From NCBI RefSeq assembly GCF_026342015.1, contig NZ_JAPENL010000002.1, positions 1,679,001-1,743,000 on the forward strand: DNA of 64,000 nt, in the 5' to 3' direction. A model generated the notes under the pieces. It ran no database searches, was not told the DNA's origin, and worked only from the letters and a program-made list of their open reading frames with translations. Each line of letters opens with the position of its first letter. Within the stretch, counting starts at the first letter, position 1. Origin of the DNA: Micromonospora lupini. GTDB taxonomy: Bacteria > Actinomycetota > Actinomycetes > Mycobacteriales > Micromonosporaceae. A program made the position numbers and the translations under genes. Positions 26,428 to 35,496 of the stretch are shown one piece after another.

Positions 26428-27258
26428 ATGACCTCGCCGGGACGGGGCGCGGCAGTGGTGACCGGGGCCGCCGGCGGCCTGGGCCGCGCCGTCGCCGCCG
26501 CGCTGCACGCCGACGGCTGGTCGGTGCTGCTCACCGACCTCGACCCGGCCGCGGCAGCGGCGGCCGCCGAGCCGTTCGGCGGCTGGTCGGCCGCGCTGGA
26601 CGTTCGCGACGAGGCCGCGTGCGCCGAGATCGCGGCGACCGCCGCGAGTCGAGGCGGCCTCGGCCTCTGGGTCAACAACGCCGGCATCCTGGTCACCGGC
26701 CCCTCCTGGGAGCACGACGGGCCGACCCGCCGCCGCGTGCTCGACGTCAACGCGCTCGGCGCCATGAACGGCACCCTGGCCGCCCTGGCGGTCATGCGCG
26801 GCCAGGGCCACGGCCACGTCCTGAACATCGTCTCGCTGGCCGGGCTCGTCGCCGCACCGGGCGAGACGGTGTACGCCGCCAGCAAGCACGCCCTGCTGGC
26901 GTTCAGCCTCGGCACCCTGTCCGACCTGCGGATGGCCGGGTACCGGCGGGTGCACGTCTCCTGCCTCTGCCCGGACGGCATCTGGACCCCGATGCTGCAC
27001 GACCGGCTGGACGACCCCGGCGCGCTGGCCTCCTTCACCGGGTCGATGCTGACCCCGCAGCGGGTGGCCGCCCGCGCGGCCCGGCTGGCCCGCCGACCCC
27101 GCCCGGTGGTCAGCCTGCCCCGCTGGCGGGGCGCCCAGGTCCGGCTGCTGGACGCCCTGCCCCGACTCGCCGTCGGCCTCAGTCCTCTCGTCCAGGCCGT
27201 CGGCCGGGCCGGGCAACGCCGACAACGCCGTCGGGGCACCCCACCGGACCGGCGCTGA
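26428..27258 (+). CDS. Short-chain dehydrogenase/reductase
   Basis: The 276-residue protein has the classical SDR pattern: cofactor loop TGAAGGLG (residues 12-19), NNAG, and the catalytic YAASK (Tyr149, Lys153). Asp after the second strand (LLTDLDPA) favours NAD(H). A basic, Arg-rich C-terminal tail is unusual. The substrate is unknown. The ATG at 26428 has a TAGCGT hexamer 6 bases upstream and no ribosome binding site, which suggests its own leaderless transcript rather than read-through from lrp. Confidence 0.87.
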   Translation: MTSPGRGAAVVTGAAGGLGRAVAAALHADGWSVLLTDLDPAAAAAAAEPFGGWSAALDVRDEAACAEIAATAASRGGLGLWVNNAGILVTGPSWEHDGPTRRRVLDVNALGAMNGTLAALAVMRGQGHGHVLNIVSLAGLVAAPGETVYAASKHALLAFSLGTLSDLRMAGYRRVHVSCLCPDGIWTPMLHDRLDDPGALASFTGSMLTPQRVAARAARLARRPRPVVSLPRWRGAQVRLLDALPRLAVGLSPLVQAVGRAGQRRQRRRGTPPDRR

Positions 27259-27290
27259 CCACCGCTGACCTGCTTGCTAGGTTTCCGAGC
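27255..27290 (+). promoter_or_regulatory. Promoter for a leaderless transcript
   Basis: CTGACC (27255-27260, close to a -35 TTGACC) and TAGGTT (27278-27283) are spaced by 17 bases. The GTG start at 27291 comes 7 bases after the hexamer with no ribosome binding site between, so transcription should begin at or next to the start codon. Confidence 0.6.
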
Positions 27291-28382
27291 GTGACTCATC
27301 TCGACAGGTGCGACGAGGCCAGCCGCAGCTGGGTGACCGAGGCGATCGCCGCCGTCGAGGCGGACGCGAACCGCTCGGCCGACACCCACCTGCTGCCGTT
27401 CCCACTGCCCCGGTCCTGGGGAATCGACCTCTACCTCAAGGACGAGTCGTCACACCCGACCGGATCGCTGAAGCACCGGCTGGCCCGTTCACTGTTCCTC
27501 TACGGCCTCTGCAACGGCTGGATCGGGCCGCGCACCACCATCGTCGAGGCGTCCTCGGGCTCCACGGCCGTCTCCGAGGCGTACTTCGCCCGGATGCTCG
27601 GGCTGCCGTTCATCGCAGTGATGCCCGCCTCCACCTCGCCCGAGAAGATCACGCAGATCGAGTTCCAGGGCGGCCGGTGCCACCTCGTGGACGACCCGGC
27701 GAGCGTCGTGGTCGAGGCCCGCTGGCTGGCCGAGGACTCCGGCGGCCACTTCATGGACCAGTTCACGTACGCCGAGCGGGCCACCGACTGGCGGGGCAAC
27801 AACAACATCGCCGAGTCGATCTACGCGCAGTTGGAGTTGGAACGGCACCCGATCCCGGCGTGGGTCGTCGTGGGCGCCGGCACCGGGGGTACCAGCGCCA
27901 CCATCGGCCGGTACGCCCGCTACCGCCGCCTGTCCACCAAGCTCTGCGTCGTCGACCCGGACAACTCCGCCTTCTATCCGGCCTGGCTGGCCGCCGACTG
28001 GTCGGTACGCACCGGCAAGGGCTCCCGCATCGAGGGCATCGGCCGGCCCACAGTCGAGGCGTCCTTCCTGCCATCGGTCGTGGACCGGATGGTCCAGGTG
28101 CCGGACGCCGCCTCGCTGGCCGCGATGCGCGCCGGCTCGGCGGTGCTCGGCCGCCGGGTGGGCGGCTCCACCGGCACCAACCTGTGGGGAGCGTTCGGCC
28201 TGATCGCGGGGATGCTCGCCGACGGCCGGACCGGCTCGGTGGTCAGCCTGATCTGCGACGCCGGCGACAGGTACGCCGACACGTACTACTCCGACGACTG
28301 GGTGACCGCCCAGGGCCTCGACCTGGCACCCCATGCCACCACCATCGAACGCTTCCTGACCAGCGGCGCCTGGCCCGCCTGA
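27291..28382 (+). CDS. PLP-dependent cysteine synthase-family enzyme (Cds1-like)
   Basis: The 363-residue fold-type II PLP enzyme binds the cofactor through Lys61 in HPTGSLKHRLA. The substrate loop is EASSGSTAVSEA and the phosphate-binding loop is GAGTGGTSATIG. Length and the N-terminal extension match the mycobacterial Cds1 group, which acts as a cysteine desulfhydrase releasing H2S, rather than CysK/CysM. Activity as a synthase cannot be excluded. The start is the GTG at 27291, apparently leaderless. It lies 32 bases after the SDR stop. Confidence 0.88.
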   Translation: MTHLDRCDEASRSWVTEAIAAVEADANRSADTHLLPFPLPRSWGIDLYLKDESSHPTGSLKHRLARSLFLYGLCNGWIGPRTTIVEASSGSTAVSEAYFARMLGLPFIAVMPASTSPEKITQIEFQGGRCHLVDDPASVVVEARWLAEDSGGHFMDQFTYAERATDWRGNNNIAESIYAQLELERHPIPAWVVVGAGTGGTSATIGRYARYRRLSTKLCVVDPDNSAFYPAWLAADWSVRTGKGSRIEGIGRPTVEASFLPSVVDRMVQVPDAASLAAMRAGSAVLGRRVGGSTGTNLWGAFGLIAGMLADGRTGSVVSLICDAGDRYADTYYSDDWVTAQGLDLAPHATTIERFLTSGAWPA

Positions 28383-28482
28383 GCGGCTGGTTCCCCGCGC
28401 GTACGTCAGCGCGCACGGCTCTGGTCCGCGATGCGGGCCTCGCTTCGGCTGCCGGCCTGGCGGCGTGTCGGGTTCGGCTCGG

Positions 28483-29112
28483 TCAGCGTGGGTCGATGCG
28501 CTCCGCCAGGCCGGGATAGCGCACCACGTAGCCGTCGGCGTCCAGGTCGATGTCCGCCGTGAAGGTGCCGCTGGCGAACCGCACCCGGCCCGGCCCGAGC
28601 CCGCTGTAGATCTGCTCGGCCGGCACCACCTCCAGGCCGGGCAGCAGCACCCACGCGACGGTGATCCGGCGCGGCATGTCGGCCGGCCCGCTGGCCAGCC
28701 CGAGCCGGTGCACCGGGAGGGAATTGAACAGCGGTGAGCCGCTCAGGTCGACGTCGAGCGCCTCGGCCAGGCGATCCGGGTCGTCGGTGCCCGGCAGGCC
28801 GGAGCGTGGATGCCCGGCCCTGGTCAGCGCCGCGTCCAGGTCGCCCTGCTCGGCGGTGGTCACCCGCCACCGGGACGCGGCACGCTCCAGCGTCACCCGG
28901 CGCAGCCAGCCCGACCCCTCGGCCTCGACCTCGACGCGCGCGGTGCTCCAGTCGGGCGCGGTGGTCAGCCGGTAGCGGGCGGTGAACGGAATCGGGTCCA
29001 CGGCGAGCAGCGTGCCCCGCGCCGCCAACCCGTCGTCGTCGGTGAACAGGGCCTGCTCGCTGCCGGCGGTGTCCGTCCGGGACCAGAAGATCGACTTCGC
29101 CGTGGTCGCCAT
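28483..29112 (-). CDS. Putative glycolipid-binding family protein (PF06475-type)
   Basis: A 209-residue beta-rich cytosolic protein, starting MATTAKSIFWSRTD at the ATG at 29112. The pattern of EGSGWLRRVTL, DVDLSGSPLFNSLPVHRL and SGTFTADIDLDADGYVVRYPGLAERI matches the family annotated as putative glycolipid-binding, best known from a pseudomonad structure. No catalytic motif is known. It is read in the same direction as the helicase upstream but is separated by a strong hairpin. Confidence 0.82.
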   Translation of the reverse strand: MATTAKSIFWSRTDTAGSEQALFTDDDGLAARGTLLAVDPIPFTARYRLTTAPDWSTARVEVEAEGSGWLRRVTLERAASRWRVTTAEQGDLDAALTRAGHPRSGLPGTDDPDRLAEALDVDLSGSPLFNSLPVHRLGLASGPADMPRRITVAWVLLPGLEVVPAEQIYSGLGPGRVRFASGTFTADIDLDADGYVVRYPGLAERIDPR

Positions 29113-29157
29113 GAGCCGGACGTTACGCGACCGGAGCGACATCGGCAGGGCATGCGC

Positions 29158-29195
29158 GAACGCCGCCGCGGAGCGTGCGCTCCGCGACGGCGTTC
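29158..29195 (-). terminator. 17-bp hairpin terminator after the helicase gene
   Basis: Arms 29158-29174 and 29179-29195 pair around a 4-base loop. The single mismatch is a G-U wobble in the leftward transcript (and a C-A clash in the rightward one), so it fits the helicase message, whose stop is 24 bases upstream. Confidence 0.75.
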
Positions 29196-29218
29196 CGGTG
29201 GATCAGTGCGTCAGTGCA

Positions 29219-31339
29219 TCAGTGGGTACGCGCCGGCGGCCGACCGCCGAAACCGCGCCGCTCGTCGCGCGGCCGGTCGTCGCGCGGCCGGTCGTCCCGA
29301 CCTCGGCCCTCGGAGCGGTAGCCACCCCGGGTGTCCCGGTCAGCGAAACGCCGCTCACCTGCCGGCCGGTCACCCCGGTCAGCCTGCGGCCGGTCGCCGA
29401 AGCGGCGCTCACCTGTGGGTCGGTCGCCGTACTGGCGGTCACTCTGCGGCCGGTCGCCGAAGCGGCGCTCACCTGTCGGCCGGTCGCCCTGCGGGCGGTC
29501 GCCGTAGCGGCGCTCGCCTGTCGGCCGGTCGCCCTGCGGGCGGTCGCCGTAGCGGCGCTCACCCTGCGGGCGGTCGCCGTACTGCCGGTCGCTGGTGGGT
29601 CGATCGCTGTAGCGGCGCTCGCCGGTCGGACGGTCGCCGTACTGGCGGTCACCCTGCGGCCGGTCGCCGAATCGACGCTCGCCGGTCGGCCGATCACCCC
29701 GGCCATCCCGGTCGCCGAACTGCGGGCGGTCGCCGTAGCGCCGGTCGCCTGTGGGCCGGTCGCCGTAACCCCGGCTGTCCCGGTCGGCGTAGCGGCGCTC
29801 GCCGGTGGGCCGGTCGCCGTACTGGCGCTCGCCCTGCGGGCGGTCGCCGAAGCGGCGCTCACCCTGCGGGCGGTCGCCGAAGCGGCGCTCACCGGTCGGC
29901 CGGTCGCTGTAGCGGCGCTCACCGGTCGGCCGGTCGCCGAAGCGACGCGGGCCGCCGGAACGGTCGTCGAAGCGACGCGAGCCGCCGGAGCGGTCGCCGT
30001 AGCCGCGCGGCTCCGCCTCCACGCGCACCGGGACGCCACTGGGCTCCCGGGCGCCGATCAGCTCGCCCAGCACCGGGTCACCGACCCGAACCCGGGTCTC
30101 GGCCGGCGCCACGCCGGCCTTCTCCAGCATCGCGAGGGTGGTACGGCGCTGCTTGGGCAGCACCAGCGTCGCGACCGCGCCGGACTCGCCGGCCCGGGCG
30201 GTGCGGCCGGCGCGGTGCAGGTAGTCCTTCGGGTCCTTCGGCGGGTCGACGTGCAGCACCAGGGTGACACCGTCGACGTGGATGCCCCGGGCCGCCACGT
30301 CGGTGGCGACCAGGACGTTCATCCGACCCTCACGGAACTCGGCCAGGGTCTTGGTCCGCATCCGCTGGGTCTTGCCGCCGTGCAGCCCACCGGCCCGGAC
30401 GCCGACCGCCGCGAGCTGCTCGACGAGCCGGTCAACGCCCAGCTGGGTACGCGCGAAGACCATGGTCCGTCCGTCCCGGGCCGCGATCGACGCGGCCACC
30501 GGGAACTTCTCGTGCGGCGGGATCAAGAGCATGTGGTGATCCATGGTGGACACCGACGCCGTGGACGGCGCGGTGGAGTGCGTCACCGGGTCGTTCATGA
30601 ACCGCTTGACAAGCGCGTCGACGTCACCATCGAGGGTGGCCGAGAAGAGCAGCCGCTGACCGTTGGCCGGCGTCTTCGCCAGCAGGTCGGTCACCTCGGG
30701 CAGGAAGCCCATGTCGGCCATCTGGTCGGCCTCGTCGAGCACCGTCACCTCGACGTCGTCGAGCTGGCAGATGCCCCGCTCGATCAGGTCGCCGAGCCGG
30801 CCCGGGGTCGCCACGATGATCTCCACGCCGCGCCGGAGCGCGTCGATCTGGCGGTCGTACGGAACGCCGCCGACGGCGGTCTTCAGGAAGACGTTGAGCG
30901 CCTTGCCCAGCGGCAGCAGCGCGTCGTTGACCTGCATGGCCAACTCACGGGTCGGCACCAGGACGAGGGCGCGCGGCCGCATGGGCCGGGCCGGGCGACC
31001 GGCGGCGACCCGGGCGAGCAGAGGCAGGCCGAAGGCGAGCGTCTTGCCCGACCCGGTCTGCCCACGGCCCAGCACGTCCCGGCCGGCGAGCGCGTCCGGA
31101 ACGGTGGCCCGCTGGATCTCGAACGGGGTGGTGATGCCCTGGCGGGCCAGGGCACGCACCAGCGGCTCGGGCAGGCCCAGGCCGGCGAAGTCGATCGGCT
31201 CGGCGGCCTCGGCCGGCGTGTTCTCGGTCGAGACCGGCTCGGCCGCGACGACGTCGGACGTCTCCGGGGCTGCGTCGATCGCCACCGGGGTGGAATCGGA
31301 AACGGACGAAACGGTGCTGGAGTCAGCAGAGGTGGTCAA
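29219..31339 (-). CDS. DEAD-box RNA helicase with long decapeptide-repeat tail
   Basis: The 706-residue protein carries all helicase motifs: Q-motif PFEIQRATVP, motif I GQTGSGKT, Ia PTRELAMQV, Ib TPGRL, II DEAD, III SAT, V ATDVAARGIHV and VI HRAGRTAR. The core spans about residues 50-430. The last 260 residues are a disordered Arg/Asp/Gly tail with about 20 copies of a decapeptide near YGDRPTGERR. Such tails bind RNA and promote condensate formation in other DEAD-box proteins. It resembles CsdA/RhlE-type cold-shock and ribosome-assembly helicases. The start is probably TTG at 31339 (6 bases after AAAGG) or TTG at 31342. Confidence 0.9.
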   Translation of the reverse strand: MTTSADSSTVSSVSDSTPVAIDAAPETSDVVAAEPVSTENTPAEAAEPIDFAGLGLPEPLVRALARQGITTPFEIQRATVPDALAGRDVLGRGQTGSGKTLAFGLPLLARVAAGRPARPMRPRALVLVPTRELAMQVNDALLPLGKALNVFLKTAVGGVPYDRQIDALRRGVEIIVATPGRLGDLIERGICQLDDVEVTVLDEADQMADMGFLPEVTDLLAKTPANGQRLLFSATLDGDVDALVKRFMNDPVTHSTAPSTASVSTMDHHMLLIPPHEKFPVAASIAARDGRTMVFARTQLGVDRLVEQLAAVGVRAGGLHGGKTQRMRTKTLAEFREGRMNVLVATDVAARGIHVDGVTLVLHVDPPKDPKDYLHRAGRTARAGESGAVATLVLPKQRRTTLAMLEKAGVAPAETRVRVGDPVLGELIGAREPSGVPVRVEAEPRGYGDRSGGSRRFDDRSGGPRRFGDRPTGERRYSDRPTGERRFGDRPQGERRFGDRPQGERQYGDRPTGERRYADRDSRGYGDRPTGDRRYGDRPQFGDRDGRGDRPTGERRFGDRPQGDRQYGDRPTGERRYSDRPTSDRQYGDRPQGERRYGDRPQGDRPTGERRYGDRPQGDRPTGERRFGDRPQSDRQYGDRPTGERRFGDRPQADRGDRPAGERRFADRDTRGGYRSEGRGRDDRPRDDRPRDERRGFGGRPPARTH
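29320..30020 (-). repeat. 30-bp tandem coding repeats in helicase tail
   Basis: The segment consists of about 20 variants of a 30-base unit encoding GDRPTGERRY-type decapeptides, with T/Q at position 5 and Y/F and R/Q alternating. Several larger blocks of two units are duplicated. The reverse strand has a long open frame as a by-product. Confidence 0.9.
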
Positions 31340-31342
31340 CAA

Positions 31343-31544
31343 ATGCCTTTCGAGCGGGGCGCATCTTCGCGATGGCCTGCCGCGGCTGTGCCGCCGGATC
31401 GCCCGCAAGATCGCCCAAGGGCGCGCACCACGCGCGCCGGGTCAGTGATCTCAACCAGTGTACGGCGGTTCGGCGAACCCGCCAGCCGGTTGACCGACGG
31501 TAGTGGGCGGACTCACGGACCCGCCACGGCGTCCGACCGTCGGA
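31343..31544. promoter_or_regulatory. Upstream region of the helicase gene
   Basis: A 200-base stretch between the end of the Ala/Pro-rich gene and the helicase start, both leftward. It should hold the helicase promoter and 5' leader. Cold-shock type helicases often have long regulated leaders, but I see no specific structure that I can name. Confidence 0.35.
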
Positions 31545-33611
31545 TCAGCCGTTGAGCACGCTGCCCACCAGGCCGTCCATCGCATCGTTCGCGAGTAGGA
31601 CGACAAGCACGCTGATCGCCACCAGCAGCCCCAGCGCGGCGATCAGGACGATTACCACCCGGGTGTTTCGCGATCGCTCGGTCGGCGTGTCGGACCAGCC
31701 CTGGGCGAGAATGTGCCCGGTCAGCGAGCCGGAATTCTCCACCGCCGCGTTGGCCGGCAGGGCGATCGTGGCGAACCCCGGTCCCTCGCCGCTGCCGTAG
31801 ACGGTGCCCGCGAGATCGGTGCCGCCGTCGCGCCTTCCGGCGCGGGCGCCGGCTGGCGCGTCCCGCAGGGCGGGGCCGCCCGGCGGCGTGGTCGTCCGGT
31901 AGCCCGTACCACCGGTCGCCGGGGTGCCGGCGGTGGACGGCGTACTGACGGTCGTTGGCGTGCTGGCGGTGGACGGCGTGCGGGAGGTGGACGGCGTACC
32001 ACCGGTCGTCGGCGTGCTGGCGGTGGACGGCGTGCCAGCGGTGGACGGTGGCCAGCTCGGGAGCGCGGGCGCGGGCACCACCGGTGGAGCCGAGACCGGC
32101 GCCTCGGCCCGGGCGCTGCTCGGTGCCGACGACGCGCCAGCCGACGTCCATGCGCCGCTCGGGGCCGTTGGCGCGCCAGCCGACGTCCATGCGCCGCCGG
32201 GGGCCGACGGTGCGGCATCCGACGTCGGGGCGCTGCCCGGACTCGGCCAGGCGGCCGGCGGCGCGGAGGCCGAGGCGGTGGCCCGCACGCCCGGGCTGGA
32301 TGACGTGCCAGTGACACGCCTGTCGGAGTCGGCGCGCTCGACCGGCGACGAGGCTGTCCATCCGGCCGAGCCGGCCGGCGGCGCGGAGGCCGAGGCGGTG
32401 GCCCGTACGCCAGGCGTGCCTGTCGTCGCCGGGGGCGGCGGGAACGGTGGTGCCGGCATCGGACCGGGCGGTGGCATCGGAGGCCCGGGGACGGGCGGTG
32501 TCGGCGGGCCCGGCAGGGGCGGCAGCGGCGAGGGCGGCGGCACGGGTGGCCCCGGCACGGGTGGCACCGGGTCGGGCCGCGGAGTCGGGAAGGGGCCCGG
32601 CGTCGGCGACGGACCGGGCGGGTACGGCCCCGGACTCGGCGCGGGCTCCGGGTCGCCCGGTCCGGGAGGCGTCGGTTCCGGGGTCGGCGGCTCGGGAGGC
32701 TGCACCGGCTCCGGCGGCTCGGGACTCGCCGGCCCCGACCGGTAGACGGCAGACGTGCTCGCCCGGGAGTCCGACGTACCCACGCTGCCGGCCGCTACCC
32801 GGCTGCTGCCCGGCACCGTGGCGCTGGCCCGCGCCGGAGCGGTCGAGGTGGCCCTCTGGCCGGGCACCGGGACACCGGCCGGGCTGGCGGAGCCGGTGGC
32901 CCGGTAGGTGGTCGCGCTGGCCGGGGCGCCGGCCGGAAGATCACCGGGCAGCGCTCCGAGGGTCGCGACGCTCGCACGAGCCCGCACCGGTACGGCGGCA
33001 ACCGCGCCGGCGGCGGCGTCATCCGACGCGGGTTGCTCGATGTCCGCCTCACGGGCGTCCGTGGAGGCGGCCCTGTCGCCAGGATCGCCACCGACGTCGT
33101 CCGCGTCGGCGACGTCATCCGCGGTGGAGACATCGTCCGCGGTGGAGACATCGTCCGCGGCGGCGGCCACTGAGGCGGCGGCAGGGTCCAGGTCGGCGTC
33201 GTCCTCCACGTCGGCGGCCCTTGCGTCGGGCTCGGCGGCCCTTGCGTCGGGCTCGGCGGCCCTTGCGTCGGGCTCGGCGGCCCTTGCGTCGGCGGCCCTT
33301 GCGTCGGCGGCCGTTGCCTCGGGCTCGTCGGCCTTCGCGTCGGCGGCCTCTAGGTAGGGCGTAGCGGCCCGTGCGTCGGCGGGCGCTGCCTCGGGCGTGA
33401 CGGCTTCTGCGTCGGCAGCCTTCGCGTCGGGCGCGGCAGCCTTGGCGTCGGCAGCCTTCGCGTCGGGCGTGGCAGCCTTGGCGTCGGCGGCCTTCGCGGC
33501 GGCTGTCGCCGCTGCCCGCCCGTCGAGCGTGGCGGCGGCTTCGCCGTCGAACGGGTCGGCCTCCGTCAGCGCGGAGTCGACACTCTCCGCCGTATCTCTC
33601 TGCTCGGCCAT
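31545..33611 (-). CDS. Ala/Pro-rich low-complexity protein with C-terminal membrane anchor
   Basis: The 688-residue protein starts at the ATG at 33611 behind GGAGGG. Residues 30-190 are Ala/Asp/Glu-rich with short repeats (KAADAKAA-type, and four copies of DARAAEP). The middle (about 290-420) is a proline-rich stretch of PPEP, PGPxP and PPP runs. The sequence RATASASAPPA occurs twice. A single hydrophobic helix (VVIVLIAALGLLVAISVLVVLLA) stands 15 residues from the C-terminus, with no signal peptide, so it should be tail-anchored with most of its mass in the cytoplasm. It has no enzyme domain. It lies next to an NlpC/P60 wall hydrolase on the same strand. Function unknown. Confidence 0.75.
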   Translation of the reverse strand: MAEQRDTAESVDSALTEADPFDGEAAATLDGRAAATAAAKAADAKAATPDAKAADAKAAAPDAKAADAEAVTPEAAPADARAATPYLEAADAKADEPEATAADARAADARAAEPDARAAEPDARAAEPDARAADVEDDADLDPAAASVAAAADDVSTADDVSTADDVADADDVGGDPGDRAASTDAREADIEQPASDDAAAGAVAAVPVRARASVATLGALPGDLPAGAPASATTYRATGSASPAGVPVPGQRATSTAPARASATVPGSSRVAAGSVGTSDSRASTSAVYRSGPASPEPPEPVQPPEPPTPEPTPPGPGDPEPAPSPGPYPPGPSPTPGPFPTPRPDPVPPVPGPPVPPPSPLPPLPGPPTPPVPGPPMPPPGPMPAPPFPPPPATTGTPGVRATASASAPPAGSAGWTASSPVERADSDRRVTGTSSSPGVRATASASAPPAAWPSPGSAPTSDAAPSAPGGAWTSAGAPTAPSGAWTSAGASSAPSSARAEAPVSAPPVVPAPALPSWPPSTAGTPSTASTPTTGGTPSTSRTPSTASTPTTVSTPSTAGTPATGGTGYRTTTPPGGPALRDAPAGARAGRRDGGTDLAGTVYGSGEGPGFATIALPANAAVENSGSLTGHILAQGWSDTPTERSRNTRVVIVLIAALGLLVAISVLVVLLANDAMDGLVGSVLNG

Positions 33612-33723
33612 CTCCGCCCTCCGCGCCATGCTCGCACCCGGCCCGTGACATCGGACCGGATGTGCCTGGTTGTCACCGTGCCACAGATCGCCCCGGGCGG
33701 ACAGCCGGAGCCCGTGTGGCGGC

Positions 33724-35259
33724 TCAGCGGGCGGTGCTCGTGCTGGTCGTCGGGCTGTCGCTGGAGACCCCGCTCCGGCTGGCGGAGGCGGACGCGGACG
33801 CCGAGGCCGAGGCCGAGGCGCTGGCCGGTGCCGTGGTGGGCGGCGTCGGCATAGTCGGCGGCGTGTTGGTCGGGCTGCCGGTCGGGGTCGGGGTGCTGCC
33901 GCCGGTCGGCTTCGGGGTCGGGGTGCCGGTGGGCTTGGGGGTGGCCGATCCGGTCGGCTTGGGCGTCGGCTTGGTGGTCGGCGTCGGCTTGGTGGTCGGC
34001 GTCGGCTTGGTGGTGGGGGGCGGCACGGGCGGGAGGGGCACGGTCGGAGTCGGCACGGCCCCGATCACCCGGGTCGCGGCGTAGAGCCGGGACCAGCCGA
34101 CCACCGAGATCTTGACCACGTCGCCGGTCGTGGGCGCCTGCACCATCTTGCCGTTGCCGATGTACATGGCGACGTGGTGGATCGTGGTCCAGCTGCTGCC
34201 GGAGGCGAAGAAGAGCAGGTCGCCGGGGAGCAGTGCGGTCTGCGGCACCGTGCGGGACCGGGTGGCGGCGTACTGGTCGCGGGAGACCCGGGGCAGGTCG
34301 AAGTAGTCGGCGCCCGGGGACCGGTACGCGGCCCACATCAGACCGGAGCAGTCGAAGCGGTCCGGCCCCTCCTCGGACCACTTGTACGGGTCACCGAGCT
34401 GGGCCAGCGCGTACCGGACGGCGGCCAGTGCCCGCGGGTGCGCGGACATTCCGTTGCTGCTCTGGCCGGTGACGTAACCCGCCCCCAGCTGCTGCTCGCT
34501 GGCCTCCTGCTGTCGCTCGATCTCGATCAGCTGCGCGGCGTTGTCCTTGCGCAGTTTGAGCAGGCTGGCCTCGGCGGTGCGCAGCGCCTTCTCGCCGGTG
34601 GTGAACTCGGCCTCGGCGGCGTCCACGGCAGCCTTGGCCGTGGCGTGCGCCTGGTAGGCGGCCTGCTCGCTGGCCCGAGCCCGGGACAGCTCACCGGCCA
34701 CGGCGGTGGTGGCGCCCTCGACCTTCTCGCCACGGTTGATCCGCTGGAGCCGGCTCAGGCCCTGGATGTCGTCGACGAAGTCGCCGGGGGGCAGGGCGGC
34801 GGCTGCCTTGACCGCGTCCGAGGCGGCCGCGTCGGCTGCCTGCTGGGCACGGAGCAGAGCGTCCTGCGTGGTCGCCAGCACCTTGCCGGCGGAGGCGAGC
34901 TGGGCCTGCGCGTCGGTGCGTTTCTGCCGCGTCAGCAGCAGCTGGTCGCCGAGCAGGCCGACCTGGCTTTCACCGGCGGCGATCTGGGCGGCCAGCGGGC
35001 CGGTGCCGATGTTGGCCACCGGCGGGGCGGGGACGCCGACGACGGGCGGGCTGCCGGGCACCTGCGGCGCGCCGATCGCCGGCGGGCGGGCGCCGGTGTC
35101 CGGCACCGTCGTGGGCACTGCGGGCTCGGCGTACGCGGGGGTGGCCAGCACGGCGGCGGCGATCGCGCCGAGCAGGGCGGCCCAGAGCTTCGGCCGCAGC
35201 ACCGGCGAGATCACCGGGCTCCGTCGTCGCTGCCGTCGCCCGCGCCCGCTGTCGACCAT
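33724..35259 (-). CDS. Secreted NlpC/P60 peptidoglycan endopeptidase
   Basis: The 511-residue exported protein starts at the ATG at 35259 behind GGGGAG. The signal peptide ends at AYA (about residue 44). A coiled-coil region (about 90-270) precedes the NlpC/P60 domain with catalytic Cys304 in DRFDCSGLMW and His362 in HHVAMYIGNG. This layout is like RipA/RipC and CwlS-type hydrolases that cut the D-Glu/meso-DAP bond, where the coiled coil controls activity. The C-terminus is a Pro/Thr tail with TTKPTP repeats, then an alternating Ala/Ser run. The adjacent Ala/Pro-rich membrane protein is a possible partner. Confidence 0.9.
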   Translation of the reverse strand: MVDSGRGRRQRRRSPVISPVLRPKLWAALLGAIAAAVLATPAYAEPAVPTTVPDTGARPPAIGAPQVPGSPPVVGVPAPPVANIGTGPLAAQIAAGESQVGLLGDQLLLTRQKRTDAQAQLASAGKVLATTQDALLRAQQAADAAASDAVKAAAALPPGDFVDDIQGLSRLQRINRGEKVEGATTAVAGELSRARASEQAAYQAHATAKAAVDAAEAEFTTGEKALRTAEASLLKLRKDNAAQLIEIERQQEASEQQLGAGYVTGQSSNGMSAHPRALAAVRYALAQLGDPYKWSEEGPDRFDCSGLMWAAYRSPGADYFDLPRVSRDQYAATRSRTVPQTALLPGDLLFFASGSSWTTIHHVAMYIGNGKMVQAPTTGDVVKISVVGWSRLYAATRVIGAVPTPTVPLPPVPPPTTKPTPTTKPTPTTKPTPKPTGSATPKPTGTPTPKPTGGSTPTPTGSPTNTPPTMPTPPTTAPASASASASASASASASRSGVSSDSPTTSTSTAR

Positions 35260-35496
35260 TCCACTCCCCGTCCGGTGCTCGGCGCCGCGCTCGGTGGGCA
35301 CGGCCGTCGGGACGGTACCAGTGTGTGAGTTCCGCCCCACCTTGTCTTACCGCACGACGGCAGTGATGTCGATGCATCGGCGGGTTACGGGAGGCTGAGA
35401 GTCCGGTGAACTGGATCGCTGCCGCCGACCGTGCCGCCGAGGCCGCCCGAGTGCCGACGTACCCTCGGGAGGGACCGCAGGTGGAAGGGACGTGCC

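Noticed and set aside
28982..31555. 857-codon open frame opposite the DEAD-box helicase
   Set aside because: The repeated ALTxRPVAxAALT pattern is just the complement of the decapeptide repeats; the helicase strand has all catalytic motifs.
35370..35460. TPP-riboswitch-like words (GGCTGAGAG, then GTGAACTGGATC) upstream of mqnE
   Set aside because: The CCTGAT form, the second helix and the GGAAGGGA-type 3' block of a thiamine riboswitch are missing, and a menaquinone gene is not an expected target.
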